Assembly: GCF_000012325.1 (NCBI RefSeq)
Contig: NC_003910.7
Coordinates: 1,612,001-1,676,000, forward strand
Length of the DNA stretch: 64,000 nt
Origin: Colwellia psychrerythraea 34H
Lineage (GTDB): Bacteria; Pseudomonadota; Gammaproteobacteria; Enterobacterales; Alteromonadaceae
Direction: 5' to 3'
In this document: piece after piece, positions 30,012-40,164 of the stretch
Layout of the letters: every line of letters starts with the position of its first letter
Numbering within the stretch: the stretch's first letter is position 1
Program-made: the position numbers and the translations under genes
Notes under the pieces: generated by a model
Told to the model about the DNA's origin: nothing
Database searches by the model: none
The model's input: the letters and a program-made list of their open reading frames with translations, nothing else

Positions 30012-30371
30012 TTAACTGCTAACGCGAGCGTTGGCAGCGTCTATCAATGGTTGCGATCCAGTTTGAAGCATCTCTAGGTTAGCCGAAACTACTTTCTTTG
30101 GTAATTTTGAAATCATCAAAGAACCAGTTTTTACTGAGCCAGAGGTTGATGCAAACTCTAATAAGTTCTTACCATTACACTGGATATTGTCGAAGATACG
30201 ACGAATCTTAAGTTTATTTGTCTTTAAAAATGAACGCATGCGTTTCTTGTCATCGGCCGCTACGTACTCACATATACTTGTCGCAATGTCAGCAGCTTGT
30301 GCCTTTGGTGTTGTTACAGCAGACGCTAATGTTAAAACTGTGATGGTGGAAGCTATTAATAATTTTTTCAT
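30012..30371 (-). CDS. Secreted DUF3718-family protein
   Basis: The ATG at 30371 gives a 119-residue protein with a clear signal peptide ([26 protein letters not shown]) before mature ADIATSICEYVAADDKKRMR. The mature part has two cysteines (ICEYV and IQCNGKNLLEFA) that may form a disulfide, as in DUF3718 proteins of Shewanella and Vibrio-type bacteria. An upstream in-frame ATG at 30413 is rejected because it would bury the signal peptide. A probable c-di-GMP riboswitch lies in the 5' leader, about 60 bases before the start. Function unknown. Confidence 0.82.
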   Translation of the reverse strand: MKKLLIASTITVLTLASAVTTPKAQAADIATSICEYVAADDKKRMRSFLKTNKLKIRRIFDNIQCNGKNLLEFASTSGSVKTGSLMISKLPKKVVSANLEMLQTGSQPLIDAANARVSS

Positions 30372-30430
30372 TTTATAAACCTTAATAATGGAGTTAATAA
30401 AAGAAAAAACCACGGGATGTACCTGTTAAC

Positions 30431-30526
30431 GAGGTGACTCCGCTGTCATAGATAAATAATTAAACTTTACCCTTAGACCGGTGGTTTTGCGTAACACGTT
30501 TTCGCGTGCTTTGCCTTTTCTTTGTC
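30431..30526 (-). promoter_or_regulatory. Probable c-di-GMP-I (GEMM-I) riboswitch
   Basis: On the minus strand the leader carries, in order, the blocks that define the class. These are AGGCAAAG, a short hairpin CACG-CGAAAA-CGTG with a GAAA-type loop, TACGCAAAACCACCGGTCTAA, and a second hairpin TGAC-AGCGGA-GTCA. They correspond in order and spacing to GGCAAACC, the first hairpin, GACGCAAAGCCTCCGGCCTAA and GGTAGGTAGCGGGGTTACC of the Vibrio Vc2 aptamer. A U-rich stretch (GGTTTTTTCTTTT) follows before the gene and could be part of the expression platform. The assignment is from memory of the consensus. Confidence 0.8.
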
Positions 30527-30533
30527 AAAAATA

Positions 30534-30562
30534 AGTATCACGTAATTGTTACCAAAGTGCAA
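30534..30562 (-). promoter_or_regulatory. Candidate promoter of the riboswitch-DUF3718 transcript
   Basis: On the minus strand TTGCAC (30557-30562) and GATACT (30534-30539) are 17 bases apart. This would place the transcript start a few bases before the riboswitch. Confidence 0.5.
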
Positions 30563-30631
30563 GCTAAATGGGCGCGAGAGAACAGTTAGTGAAAATGAGA
30601 ATGGAAATAATACGAGACTAAACATGTAAAG

Positions 30632-30667
30632 AATAAAGGTAATAGTTTGATAACTATTACCTTTATT
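30632..30667 (-). terminator. Hairpin at the end of the liu operon
   Basis: A perfect 16-bp stem (30632-30647 with 30652-30667) has a TGAT loop. It lies 77 bases after the stop of the last liu operon gene on the minus strand. The stem is AT-rich and the tail after it is only moderately U-rich. Confidence 0.65.
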
Positions 30668-30743
30668 TGAATGTTTCAGAGAAAGGTATCTCTTTGCTTT
30701 TACTACGAAATAAGGTCTTTCTTAGTTACAAAGTACTATAGAA

Positions 30744-31400
30744 TTAAAACTTCATCTCTGGTATGTCACCAGTCACAACAAGTTCGCCTTCAGTTAACTT
30801 AATTATTTCTTCAATAGAAACACCAGGGGCACGTTCAAGCAAATGAAACTTACCTTCTTTAATTTCAATAAACGCTAAATCAGTTAATACTTTCTTAATG
30901 CAACCTTTACCCGTTAATGGCAAAGAACAGCTTTTAAGTAGTTTTGAAACACCATGCTTAGAAGCATGTGTCATGGTAACGATAATATTATCTGCCCCAG
31001 CCACTAAGTCCATTGCGCCGCCCATGCCCTTGATCAATTTACCGGGTATCATATAGGAAGCAATATTACCGTTAACATCGACTTCAAAGGCGCCCAGAAC
31101 AGTTAAATCTACATGGCCACCTCGTATCATCGCAAAAGACTCTGCAGAGTCAAAAACAGATGCGCCAGTTGCCATAGTGACAGTTTGCTTACCGGCATTA
31201 ATTAGATCGGCGTCAATTTCTTCTTCCGTTGGAAATTGCCCCATGCCAAGTAAACCATTTTCTGATTGCAACATCACTTCAATATCTTGCGGAACATAGT
31301 TTGCAACAAGGGTAGGGATACCTATGCCTAAATTAACGTAATAACCATCTTTTAGTTCTTGGGCAACACGTTGAGCTATTTGTTCTCTTGATAACGCCAT
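30744..31400 (-). CDS. scoB: 3-oxoacid CoA-transferase subunit B
   Basis: This 218-residue subunit acts with the adjacent subunit A to move CoA from succinyl-CoA to acetoacetate, or in reverse with other acids. The catalytic glutamate is Glu47 in SENGLLGMG. The motif PGKLIKGMGGAMDLVAG is also conserved. Its first base is shared with the stop codon of subunit A, which indicates translational coupling. In this operon it handles acetoacetate released by HMG-CoA lyase. It could equally be named atoA; the succinyl-CoA preference is inferred from the subunit lengths and context. Confidence 0.9.
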   Translation of the reverse strand: MALSREQIAQRVAQELKDGYYVNLGIGIPTLVANYVPQDIEVMLQSENGLLGMGQFPTEEEIDADLINAGKQTVTMATGASVFDSAESFAMIRGGHVDLTVLGAFEVDVNGNIASYMIPGKLIKGMGGAMDLVAGADNIIVTMTHASKHGVSKLLKSCSLPLTGKGCIKKVLTDLAFIEIKEGKFHLLERAPGVSIEEIIKLTEGELVVTGDIPEMKF

Positions 31401-32119
31401 TATTTTGCTCCTTGTGCTGAAGATGGACGAACAGTACGTTGTTCAATACGCTTTTCGAAAGTGCCTTGAATTAAGCGATCAACATAAATACCAGGTGTAT
31501 GGATTTGGTCTGGATCTAACTCACCCACTTCAACTATTTCTTCTACTTCAACAACGGTAATCTTGCCAGCAGTTGCTGCCATAGGGTTAAAGTTTCGAGC
31601 CGTTTTTCTAAAAACTAAATTACCGTATCTATCGGCTTTCCATGCTTTGACAATCGCAAAATCACCGGTAATAGCTTCTTCTAAAATATACTCACGGCCA
31701 TTAAATGTTCGTTCATCTTTGCCCTCAGCTACAGGCGTACCAACACCTGTTGCCGTGTAAAAAGCTGGAATACCAGCACCACCTGCACGCATCTTTTCTG
31801 CAAGCGTACCTTGTGGTGTTAATTCAACTTCGAGTTCTCCCGCCATCATTTGGCGTTCAAATTCAGCATTCTCACCCACATAAGAGGCAACAATTTTTTT
31901 TATTTGTCGATCAGCTAATAAAACACCTAAGCCAAAATCATCAACACCACAATTATTCGAAACTAAGGTCAAACCTTTAGTCCCTTTGCGCTTGATTTCA
32001 CTGATCAAGTTTTCTGGGATACCACATAAACCAAAACCACCTGCGATAACGGTCATGTTATCTGTTAGCCCAGCCATGGCTTCCTCATAGCTTGACACTA
32101 CTTTGTCGAATCCTGCCAT
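31400..32119 (-). CDS. scoA: 3-oxoacid CoA-transferase subunit A
   Basis: This 239-residue subunit carries the family signature [13 protein letters not shown] near residue 27 and [17 protein letters not shown] in the middle. It pairs with the overlapping subunit B gene. Together they activate acetoacetate, the end product of leucine breakdown, for thiolysis by the thiolase encoded at 40165. The gap of 119 bases to the HMG-CoA lyase gene upstream is AT-rich, with a weak CAGAGAGA/TCTCTCTG inverted repeat. Confidence 0.9.
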   Translation of the reverse strand: MAGFDKVVSSYEEAMAGLTDNMTVIAGGFGLCGIPENLISEIKRKGTKGLTLVSNNCGVDDFGLGVLLADRQIKKIVASYVGENAEFERQMMAGELEVELTPQGTLAEKMRAGGAGIPAFYTATGVGTPVAEGKDERTFNGREYILEEAITGDFAIVKAWKADRYGNLVFRKTARNFNPMAATAGKITVVEVEEIVEVGELDPDQIHTPGIYVDRLIQGTFEKRIEQRTVRPSSAQGAK

Positions 32120-32238
32120 TTTATTCTCCTCATTTGGTTTGATATTTTATAAAAATTTAACAGAGAGAAAGAATAAACAAAATAATTCATCATTATCTTA
32201 ATCTGCTTTACCTTCATTCTCTCTGTGCGAAGAAATTG

Positions 32239-33165
32239 CTACTTTTCTGAAACTTTCTCTTGTGCTAAATAAGCATTTGATACTTTAGATATAGGTGCTT
32301 TACCTAACTTATCACTAATAAACCAACCTGCTTGCAGTAACTTTTTGAAATCGATGTCTGTCGCTATACCTAAACCGTTAAGCATATAAACTACATCTTC
32401 AGTCGCTACATTACCTGAAGCACCTTTAGCATAAGGACAACCGCCTAAACCAGCAATAGCACTATCGACTACCTTGACACCCATTTGTAATGCAGCGTAA
32501 ATATTAGTTAACGCTTGCCCATAGGTATCATGAAAGTGAACCGCTAGTTTATCTGTTGGTACACGTGCACTAACGGCTTGTATCATCTTTGTTACGCTTG
32601 CTGGATTACCGACACCTACAGTGTCACCTAATGAAATTTCATAACAACCCATAGCAAAGAGTTTTTCTGCGACTAAAGCGACTTGCTCTGGATCTATATC
32701 ACCTTCATAAGGACAACCCAATACACAAGAAACATAACCACGGACTTTGATATTCGCTTTTTTAGCCGCTTCCATAATAGGTGCAAAGCGCTCAAGACTC
32801 TCTTCAATAGAGCAGTTTATGTTTTTTTGGCTAAAGCTTTCTGAAGCAGCGCCAAAGATAGCGACTTCATTAGCATTGACTGCCATTGCTGCTTCAAAAC
32901 CACGCATATTAGGTGTTAATGCTGCATAGGTTACCTTCTGATTGCGATTGAGTTTTTCAAACACTTCAGTAGAGGTTGCCATTTGTGGCACCCATTTAGG
33001 TGAAACAAAGCTGCCACTTTCAATATAACTAACGCCAGCATCGCTGAGTTTTTCTATCAGCTGAATTTTATCGCTAGCACCAATGGGCGTTGCTTCATTT
33101 TGCAGACCATCTCTAGGACCAACTTCAACAACTTTAACCTGCTGTGGTAATTTGCTTGATAACAT
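32239..33165 (-). CDS. liuE: Hydroxymethylglutaryl-CoA lyase
   Basis: This 308-residue TIM-barrel enzyme splits HMG-CoA into acetoacetate and acetyl-CoA, the last specific step of leucine degradation. The signature [12 protein letters not shown] begins near residue 14. The catalytic-cysteine loop [19 protein letters not shown] is complete. Metal-binding histidines appear in [13 protein letters not shown]. The start is separated from the mccA stop by only two bases. The gene is also called mvaB or hmgL. Confidence 0.95.
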   Translation of the reverse strand: MLSSKLPQQVKVVEVGPRDGLQNEATPIGASDKIQLIEKLSDAGVSYIESGSFVSPKWVPQMATSTEVFEKLNRNQKVTYAALTPNMRGFEAAMAVNANEVAIFGAASESFSQKNINCSIEESLERFAPIMEAAKKANIKVRGYVSCVLGCPYEGDIDPEQVALVAEKLFAMGCYEISLGDTVGVGNPASVTKMIQAVSARVPTDKLAVHFHDTYGQALTNIYAALQMGVKVVDSAIAGLGGCPYAKGASGNVATEDVVYMLNGLGIATDIDFKKLLQAGWFISDKLGKAPISKVSNAYLAQEKVSEK

Positions 33166-33167
33166 GA

Positions 33168-35213
33168 TTACTCCGACTCTTCACTGCTACTTTCTTGTTC
33201 CGTGAACGCTAATAACTCAGCACCGCCATCTACCATGTCGCCGACTTGGAAAAATATCTCATCAATAGTACCGTTGCTTGGCGCTTTGATAGTATGTTCC
33301 ATTTTCATCGCTTCCATGATCAATAAAGGTTGGTCTTTACTAACCTGTTCGCCAGATTTAACCAAAACACTCACCATAGTGCCGTTCATTGGCGCGATTA
33401 AACCGCCATGATTATCATCTTCGTTATGCTGACCACAGTCTGGCAGAATATGAGTAAAGTTAAATACGCCATTAGTCCTATATAGACTTATGTTATTTTC
33501 AAAATGATTAAAGGTTGTTTGGCTACGATGTCCGTTAACAGTCGCTACGATAGTGTCATCATTGTGTGGCGTAGTTAAAATTTCGCCTTGACAATCAAAC
33601 TTTTCACCATTGATATTAATTGAATAATAGGCATCATTACCCTGACGCTTTTGTTCAACTGTCACCGTGTGCTCGGTATCATTGTGCGCTAGCACTAACG
33701 TATGTAAATTAGCTTCATTTAGGCGCCATGCATTGGCATTGTACCAAGGAGAATGTGGGTCGTTACTTTGCTGCGCTTGCTGTTTTGCCTTGCTTTCTTT
33801 AGATAGAACAAGGAATAAAGCTGCTATAGGCAACTCATTGACTAATGGTTTTTCATCGTTATGAAAAATCAGGTCATGATTTTTTTCAATGAAACCTGTA
33901 TCAATATCTGCGGCTTTAAAAGGAGCAGATGTTGCTAAATTATAAAGAAAATCAATATTAGTCGTGACACCATTAATACGGTACTCACTCAATGCTTTTG
34001 CTAAGCGCTGCAGTGCCTTTTCACGATTTTCATCCCAGACAATTAATTTAGCAATCATAGGATCATAATACACACTGACGTCATCGCCCTGACGAACACC
34101 GGTATCTATACGAACATGTTCGCTCTCAATAGGTGTTTTTAATAGACTTAACTTTCCTGTTGCAGGTAAAAAGTCGTTATTAGCATCTTCTGCATAAATT
34201 CGCGCTTCAAAAGCATGACCATTGAGCACAAGTTGCTCTTGTGTTTTAGGCAGTAATTCACCAGCGGCTACACGTAATTGCCATTCAACTAAATCTTGTC
34301 CACTGATCATTTCAGTAACTGGGTGTTCAACCTGTAAGCGGGTGTTCATTTCCATAAAATAGAAAGAGCCGTCGATATCAAGTAAAAATTCAACGGTACC
34401 TGCACCTTGATAACCTATCGCCTGAGCAGATTTAATTGCTGATTCGCCCATTTGAGCGCGTAATTCTTCGCTCATGCTAAAAGCAGGGGCTTCTTCAATG
34501 ACTTTTTGATGGCGACGCTGTACTGAACAATCACGTTCAAATAAATAAACAGCATTTTCATGATTATCACAAAATACCTGGATCTCAACATGGCGAGGCT
34601 GTGTTAGGTATTTTTCAACCAACATAGTGTCGTCACCAAATGATGACATCGCTTCACGTTTTGCAGCGGCTAAACCTTCATCGAATTCTGCTTCGCTCCA
34701 CACTTGGCGCATGCCTTTACCACCACCACCTGCTGTGGCTTTTAGTAGTACCGGATAGCCCATGTCGTCAGCGGCTTTTTTGATAATATCACGTGACTGA
34801 TCGTCACCATGATAGCCGGGCACTAATGGCACATCGGCTTTTTCCATAATGTTTTTAGCGGCAGACTTTGAACCCATCGCTTCAATGGCGGCGACAGGAG
34901 GGCCGATAAAAGTGATGTTCTCAGCGGCACAGTTACGACAAAAACCAGCATTTTCAGACAAAAATCCATAACCAGGATGAATTGCTTGAGCGCCTGTCTG
35001 TTTGGCGGCAGCGATAACTTTATCACCTAACAAGTAACTTTCGCGTGATGGCGAAGGGCCTATGTAAACGGCTTCATCGGCCATATGAACATGCAAAGCA
35101 TCTTTATCGGCATCTGAATAAACGGCAACGGTTAATACACCCATTTTCTTGGCTGTTTTAATAATGCGGCAGGCAATTTCACCACGGTTGGCAATTAAAA
35201 TTTTACTGAACAT
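33168..35213 (-). CDS. liuD: Methylcrotonyl-CoA carboxylase, biotin-carrying alpha subunit
   Basis: The 681-residue subunit contains an N-terminal biotin carboxylase ([21 protein letters not shown]-grasp loop [30 protein letters not shown]). A linker BT-like region follows, then a C-terminal biotinyl domain with [10 protein letters not shown] (biotinyl-lysine Lys637). Together with the beta subunit it carboxylates 3-methylcrotonyl-CoA. The linker (about 450-590) is poorly conserved, as usual. Operon context separates it from propionyl- or acetyl-CoA carboxylase subunits. HMG-CoA lyase follows directly. Confidence 0.94.
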   Translation of the reverse strand: MFSKILIANRGEIACRIIKTAKKMGVLTVAVYSDADKDALHVHMADEAVYIGPSPSRESYLLGDKVIAAAKQTGAQAIHPGYGFLSENAGFCRNCAAENITFIGPPVAAIEAMGSKSAAKNIMEKADVPLVPGYHGDDQSRDIIKKAADDMGYPVLLKATAGGGGKGMRQVWSEAEFDEGLAAAKREAMSSFGDDTMLVEKYLTQPRHVEIQVFCDNHENAVYLFERDCSVQRRHQKVIEEAPAFSMSEELRAQMGESAIKSAQAIGYQGAGTVEFLLDIDGSFYFMEMNTRLQVEHPVTEMISGQDLVEWQLRVAAGELLPKTQEQLVLNGHAFEARIYAEDANNDFLPATGKLSLLKTPIESEHVRIDTGVRQGDDVSVYYDPMIAKLIVWDENREKALQRLAKALSEYRINGVTTNIDFLYNLATSAPFKAADIDTGFIEKNHDLIFHNDEKPLVNELPIAALFLVLSKESKAKQQAQQSNDPHSPWYNANAWRLNEANLHTLVLAHNDTEHTVTVEQKRQGNDAYYSININGEKFDCQGEILTTPHNDDTIVATVNGHRSQTTFNHFENNISLYRTNGVFNFTHILPDCGQHNEDDNHGGLIAPMNGTMVSVLVKSGEQVSKDQPLLIMEAMKMEHTIKAPSNGTIDEIFFQVGDMVDGGAELLAFTEQESSSEESE

Positions 35214-35280
35214 TTTTTTATCCTTTTATTCTTTTAGTATCACTTAATATCACTAGCAACTGAGAACTTGACGCTTACTC

Positions 35281-36069
35281 TTACCAATTAGGCGCTCGTT
35301 TTTCAAAAAAGGCGGTTAAACCTTCTTGTCCTTCAGTTGATACGCGAATAGCTGCTATACGCTCACTAGTGTCTCTGAGTAAGTTTTCATCAATTGGTTG
35401 AAAGGCGACATCTTGGCTAAGTTTTTTTGCCTGTCGTCTCGCTTGACTACCATTAACTAATAACTTGGCGACCATACTATTGACTTCATCAGTTAGCAGC
35501 TCAGGCGAGACTACTTCATCTACTAAACCAAGTGACTGTGCTTTATCGCTAAAGAAACGTTCGGCAGTTTGAAAGTAACGGCGACTCGCTTTTAAACCAA
35601 TGGTATCTACTACATAAGGGCTAATGGTTGCGGGTATTAAGCCCAATTTAACTTCACTTAAACAAAAGCTTGCTTTGGTGCTCGCGATAACAATGTCACA
35701 ACAGCTCGCTAAACCAACAGCACCGCCAAAAGCGGCGCCTTGAATTTTGGCAATAGTTGTTTGTGGCAAAAAGTTTAACGCTTTTAACATTTGCGCTAAA
35801 GCGTTGGCATCTTTCAAGTTATCTTCATACGAATAACTTGCCATGCGCTTCATCCAACCTAAGTCAGCACCGGCACTAAAACTCTTGCCGTTTGAGGCTA
35901 AAATCATAACGCTAATGTCATCGCGTTTACTGATGTCGTTAAAAATCTCAGTTAGCTGTTTAATGATGGCATCGTCAAAAGCATTGTGTTTATCAGGATT
36001 GTTCAAAGTAACTGTGGCAATACCTTGCTCATTAACTTCTAACAAAACCTTGTCGTTGTTGGTATTCAT
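35281..36069 (-). CDS. liuC: Methylglutaconyl-CoA hydratase (enoyl-CoA hydratase family)
   Basis: This 262-residue crotonase-fold enzyme has ASNGKSFSAGADLGWMKRMA for the first oxyanion loop and KIQGAAFGGAVGLASCCDIVIA for the second. GADLGWMKRM is typical of the LiuC branch that hydrates 3-methylglutaconyl-CoA to HMG-CoA. A 67-base gap separates it from mccA and 194 bases from mccB. The enzymatic step is assigned from position between the two carboxylase genes plus this motif. Confidence 0.92.
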   Translation of the reverse strand: MNTNNDKVLLEVNEQGIATVTLNNPDKHNAFDDAIIKQLTEIFNDISKRDDISVMILASNGKSFSAGADLGWMKRMASYSYEDNLKDANALAQMLKALNFLPQTTIAKIQGAAFGGAVGLASCCDIVIASTKASFCLSEVKLGLIPATISPYVVDTIGLKASRRYFQTAERFFSDKAQSLGLVDEVVSPELLTDEVNSMVAKLLVNGSQARRQAKKLSQDVAFQPIDENLLRDTSERIAAIRVSTEGQEGLTAFFEKRAPNW

Positions 36070-36263
36070 AATAAGTACGTTTCACCTTTTATTTATACAG
36101 CTATACCGATCTCAGTAACTATGTGACTATTTCTACTAGTTAAAATAATCAACTACTTCGTTATTTATTTAATAATTAGAACAACTAGTTATTAAAATAA
36201 ACTCCTTGTATTTGGTTGTTTTTCCTGCGTATAAAATAGACCACTTAATTAATGAAACTGGTA

Positions 36264-37871
36264 TTACATACGGAAGATGCCAAACTTGGTCTCTTCAATT
36301 GTTTTGTTTAATGAGGCTGAAATAGCTAAACCTAAAACTTGTCTAGTGTCAGCAGGGTCGATAATGCCATCATCCCATAAACGCGCCGAGGCGTAATAAG
36401 GATGACCTTGGTGTTCATAGTTATCGATGATAGGTTGTTTAAAGCTTTGCTCTTCGGCTTCGCTCCAGCTTTCACCGAGTTTTTCTTTTTTATCACGTGT
36501 TACTTGCGCCATAACGCCAGCTGCTTGCTCGCCACCCATCACAGATATACGTGAATTTGGCCACATAAATAAGAAGCGTGGATCATAAGCTCGACCACAC
36601 ATGCCATAGTTTCCTGCGCCAAAACTACCACCAATTAAAATGGTAAACTTAGGTACTTGCGCCGTAGCTACAGCGGTAACCATTTTGGCACCATGTTTAG
36701 CTATACCGCCTGATTCGTACTGCTTACCCACCATGAAGCCAGTGATGTTTTGTAGGAATACTAGAGGAATTTTTCGTTGTGCACATAGTTGAATAAAATG
36801 TGCACCTTTTTCAGCAGACTCACCAAATAACACCCCATTATTGGCGACAATACCAACAGGATAGCCATAAATATTGGCAAAACCACAAACTAAGGTATTG
36901 CCATAAAGGGCTTTAAATTCGTCGAATTCACTGCCATCAACAATACGAGCAATAACTTCACGTATATCATAAGGCTGACGAGTATCTTTAGGAATAATGC
37001 CGTAAATATCGTCAGTTGGATATTCGGGTTCAACAACTTGTTTGAAATCTATTGTTACCGGTTTTACTCGGTTTAAGTTTTTAACAGCAGAACGTGCTAT
37101 TTCAAGAGCATGGTGATCGTTTTGTGCATAATGATCGGTAACACCTGAAGTACGACAATGTACATCCGCACCACCAAGATCTTCAGCGCTCACAACTTCA
37201 CCTGTCGCTGCTTTAACTAGTGGAGGTCCCGCTAGGAATATAGTGCCTTGCTCTTTAACAATAATTGACTCATCAGCCATTGCAGGAACATATGCACCAC
37301 CCGCAGTACAAGAGCCCATAACAACAGCAATTTGAGGAATGTTATTGGCTGACATATTCGCTTGGTTAAAGAAAATTCGACCAAAGTGCTCTTTATCTGG
37401 AAACACATCATCTTGGTTTGGTAAGTTTGCGCCACCAGAGTCGACTAAATAAATACAAGGTAGGTTGTTTTCTTTTGCAATAGATTGTGCGCGAAGGTGT
37501 TTCTTTACTGTGAGTGGGTAATAAGTACCCCCTTTAACCGTGGCATCATTGGCAACAATAACACACTCTTGACCAGCCACTCGGCCTATACCTGTGATAA
37601 TACCGGCACTAGGCACGTTATCATCATAAACCTGGTAAGCGGCAAGTTGCGAGAACTCTAAAAATGCTGAGCCATCGTCTAGTAAAGCATTGACTCTATC
37701 TCTTGGTAATAACTTACCACGTCCGATATGTCGCTCTCGAGATCGTTCGCCACCGCCAAGTTTTATTTCACCGAGTTTTTCTCGTAAATCATCAACTTGG
37801 GTTTGCATATGAGCAGCATTATCAAGAAAGTCTTGGCTGCGAGTGTTTATCTTACTTATTATTTTTGCCAC
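36264..37871 (-). CDS. liuB: Methylcrotonyl-CoA carboxylase, carboxyltransferase beta subunit
   Basis: The 535-residue carboxyltransferase transfers the carboxyl group from biotin to 3-methylcrotonyl-CoA. Family features are [21 protein letters not shown] near the N-terminus, [17 protein letters not shown], and [33 protein letters not shown] marks the C-terminal half. The first codon is GTG at 37871, giving [12 protein letters not shown]; no strong ribosome-binding site is seen. It is preceded by a 333-base gap after the isovaleryl-CoA dehydrogenase gene that contains inverted repeats. Confidence 0.94.
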   Translation of the reverse strand: MAKIISKINTRSQDFLDNAAHMQTQVDDLREKLGEIKLGGGERSRERHIGRGKLLPRDRVNALLDDGSAFLEFSQLAAYQVYDDNVPSAGIITGIGRVAGQECVIVANDATVKGGTYYPLTVKKHLRAQSIAKENNLPCIYLVDSGGANLPNQDDVFPDKEHFGRIFFNQANMSANNIPQIAVVMGSCTAGGAYVPAMADESIIVKEQGTIFLAGPPLVKAATGEVVSAEDLGGADVHCRTSGVTDHYAQNDHHALEIARSAVKNLNRVKPVTIDFKQVVEPEYPTDDIYGIIPKDTRQPYDIREVIARIVDGSEFDEFKALYGNTLVCGFANIYGYPVGIVANNGVLFGESAEKGAHFIQLCAQRKIPLVFLQNITGFMVGKQYESGGIAKHGAKMVTAVATAQVPKFTILIGGSFGAGNYGMCGRAYDPRFLFMWPNSRISVMGGEQAAGVMAQVTRDKKEKLGESWSEAEEQSFKQPIIDNYEHQGHPYYASARLWDDGIIDPADTRQVLGLAISASLNKTIEETKFGIFRM

Positions 37872-37912
37872 GGGAGAGAGCCTTTTATTTGATAGTAATC
37901 ATTTATTTTATT

Positions 37913-37997
37913 GCGGTTTAACTCAACTACTGCGTTTAAAAATGCTCATTGACTAACGTCAACTCTGCTTTTTTACTTTGTATTTGAATTAAACCGC
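37913..37997. repeat. Small inverted-repeat element between liuA and liuB
   Basis: GCGGTTTAA (37913-37921) and TTAAACCGC (37989-37997) bracket an 85-base segment whose middle contains TTGACTAACGTCAA. It lies within the 333-base gap inside the liu operon. The same gap also holds an 11-bp hairpin TTGATAACTTT/AAAGTTATCAA at 38130-38155, close to the liuA stop. It may be a REP-like element; the TTGAC part also resembles half of a LiuR site. Confidence 0.5.
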
Positions 37998-38204
37998 TGC
38001 AAACTAAACAATTACTGGTTAACTCAATATTTGTTTAATTACTTATTACAGAAGTTACTTTTTTGTCACTGAAGTAGTAGTGATTCAACTTTAAGCTGTA
38101 GGGTTTAATTAAAAGGAAAAAGCATGGAGTTGATAACTTTCAAAAAAGTTATCAATGAGTACTTTTGACGAATTAATTAGGCGGTACAGCAACCAGATGA
38201 ATGA

Positions 38205-39374
38205 CTAGTTAGATTCGTTGAATAATTCACGACCTATCAGCATGCGACGAATCTCTGAGGTTCCAGCACCAATTTCATACAATTTGGCGTCACGGAGTAA
38301 ACGACCTGCTGGGAATTCATTGATATAACCATTACCACCAAGTAACTGAATGGTATCAAGTGCCATTTTAGTCGCTAATTCAGCGGCATAAAGAATAACA
38401 GCGGCTGAATCTTTTCGAGTAGTTTCACCACGGTCACACGCTTGAGCAACCATGTAGGCATAAGATTTAGCTGCATTCATTTGAGTGTACATATCGGCTA
38501 CTTTGCCTTGTACTAATTGAAACTCACCAATAGATTGGCCAAATTGTTTTCTGTCATGAATATAAGGTACGACTAAATCCATACAAGCATCCATGATGCC
38601 TAAAGAACCACCAGATAAAACAACACGCTCGTAATCTAGTCCTGACATTAAGACACGGACGCCTTTTCCTTCAGCACCTAAAATGTTTTCTGCTGGTACT
38701 TCACAATCCTGAAAAACTAACTCACAGGTATTTGAACCACGCATACCTAACTTGTCTAATTTCTGATGGCGAGAAAATCCAGGGTAATCACGTTCAACAA
38801 TAAAGGCGGTAATACCTTTTGAACCTGCACTGGTATCTGTTTTGGCATAAATGACAAAAACATCAGCATCTGGACCATTGGTTATCCACATTTTATTACC
38901 ATTAAGAATGTACTTATCACCTTTTTTATCAGCGCGAAGCTTCATGCTTACAACATCTGAACCGGCATTTGGCTCACTCATTGCTAGTGCACCAACATGT
39001 TCACCAGTACAAAGCTTTGGTAAGTATTTTAGTTTTTGCTCATGAGAGCCATTTTTACGTAACTGGTTTAAACATAAGTTTGACATCGCGCCATAACTCA
39101 AACCCACAGATGCCGAAGCTCTGCTGATCTCTTGCATAGCAACGATATGTTCTAAATAGCCTAAACCTGAACCGCCATATTCTTCTTCAACGGTCATACC
39201 TAAAAGACCCATATCACCAAATTTTTTCCATAAATCAGCTGGGAATTCATTATCAATATCAATTTGTTCAGCGCGTGGAGCAATTTCATCACGGGCAAAA
39301 GCGTTTACAGTCTCGCGGATCATATCCACGGTTTCGCCTAAGTTATAGTTAAGTGAGCTGTATTTTGAAATCAT
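38205..39374 (-). CDS. liuA: Isovaleryl-CoA dehydrogenase
   Basis: The 389-residue acyl-CoA dehydrogenase oxidises isovaleryl-CoA to 3-methylcrotonyl-CoA with FAD. The segments [25 protein letters not shown] and [20 protein letters not shown] are FAD and substrate-binding regions. The catalytic glutamate sits in [12 protein letters not shown], the position used by isovaleryl-CoA dehydrogenases rather than other acyl-CoA dehydrogenases. The C-terminal [41 protein letters not shown] is standard. It follows liuR by about 100 bases. Confidence 0.95.
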   Translation of the reverse strand: MISKYSSLNYNLGETVDMIRETVNAFARDEIAPRAEQIDIDNEFPADLWKKFGDMGLLGMTVEEEYGGSGLGYLEHIVAMQEISRASASVGLSYGAMSNLCLNQLRKNGSHEQKLKYLPKLCTGEHVGALAMSEPNAGSDVVSMKLRADKKGDKYILNGNKMWITNGPDADVFVIYAKTDTSAGSKGITAFIVERDYPGFSRHQKLDKLGMRGSNTCELVFQDCEVPAENILGAEGKGVRVLMSGLDYERVVLSGGSLGIMDACMDLVVPYIHDRKQFGQSIGEFQLVQGKVADMYTQMNAAKSYAYMVAQACDRGETTRKDSAAVILYAAELATKMALDTIQLLGGNGYINEFPAGRLLRDAKLYEIGAGTSEIRRMLIGRELFNESN

Positions 39375-39478
39375 GCTTTATCCTTTTTGTGAAACTCAGT
39401 CCCGCTTAGCAGTGGTGAGTTAGAACGATTAAATGGGTTTAGTTATACTTATATTATTAATAAATCTTTACGGTGCTA

Positions 39479-39877
39479 TTAACCGTTTTCAAGTGCTTTG
39501 AGGGTAGTTTTACAATTATCCTCTAAGTCATCTAGTTCAATTAATATCGCGTTGATATCTTCAAGTTGTTGTTTTAAATCTTTTTTCTTATCACTGATTA
39601 AAGTCATAATGGTATTCAATTGGGTGGCACTGGTTTTATCAACATCATAAAGCTCAAACAAACGACCTGTTTCTGCTAATGAAAATCCTAGTCGTTTACC
39701 ACGTAGAATTAACTTCAGACGAACCTTATCCCTTTGATTGTAAACTCTTGTTTGTCCTTTACGTGCCGGAAAGATTAGCCCTTGATCTTCATAAAAACGG
39801 ATGCTGCGAGTGGTGATATCAAATTCTTTTGATAAGTCACTGATAGAGTATTTTGCTTGGCTAATTTTTTGGGTCAT
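39479..39877 (-). CDS. liuR: MerR-family regulator LiuR
   Basis: The 132-residue regulator has a MerR HTH (YSISDLSKEFDITTRSIRFYEDQGLI, then TRVYNQRDKVRLKLILRGKRLGFSL) and a C-terminal coiled coil. It is the first gene before liuA on the same strand, the arrangement known for LiuR in gammaproteobacteria, where it controls leucine and isovalerate catabolism. A perfect 16-bp palindrome lies 57 bases upstream of its start, which indicates autoregulation. No cysteine cluster of metal-sensing MerR proteins is present. Confidence 0.92.
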   Translation of the reverse strand: MTQKISQAKYSISDLSKEFDITTRSIRFYEDQGLIFPARKGQTRVYNQRDKVRLKLILRGKRLGFSLAETGRLFELYDVDKTSATQLNTIMTLISDKKKDLKQQLEDINAILIELDDLEDNCKTTLKALENG

Positions 39878-39933
39878 TTATCTACTCGTGTATCTAATCT
39901 TGAAAACTATTTATTGATTTATCTTATATTAAG

Positions 39934-39949
39934 TTTACGTTAACGTAAA
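39934..39949. promoter_or_regulatory. LiuR operator at the liuR-liu promoter
   Basis: TTTACGTTAACGTAAA is a perfect palindrome. On the minus strand it overlaps possible -35 (TTTACG) and -10 (TAAGAT) hexamers spaced by 17 bases. It matches the type of site described for LiuR. Confidence 0.8.
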
Positions 39950-40068
39950 GGGTAAGTTTTAAGGAGAGTTTTACAACTATATTTATTTGGTTAAAAGAAT
40001 ATATAATTTTCCTTACTATCAACAAGTCTTATGCAATCTAATCTACGTTAGCCAAACCTAAGACTAAA

Positions 40069-40084
40069 GTTCCGTTGACGTAAA
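40069..40084. promoter_or_regulatory. LiuR-like operator upstream of the thiolase gene
   Basis: GTTCCGTTGACGTAAA agrees with the liuR palindrome at 13 of 16 positions. It includes TTGACG, usable as a -35 element for the plus-strand thiolase gene, which starts 80 bases downstream. Confidence 0.65.
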
Positions 40085-40164
40085 CTTAAATGTTAGGTTA
40101 GGCTAAGCTATCAATTTTTTCGAATTTATTTATATTTATCATCATTTAGAAACTGGAGAGTTCA

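Noticed and set aside
32161..32227. Inverted repeat CAGAGAGA/TCTCTCTG between liuE and scoA as a terminator
   Set aside because: Arms are short with a 40-base loop and no U-run; the genes are functionally one operon.
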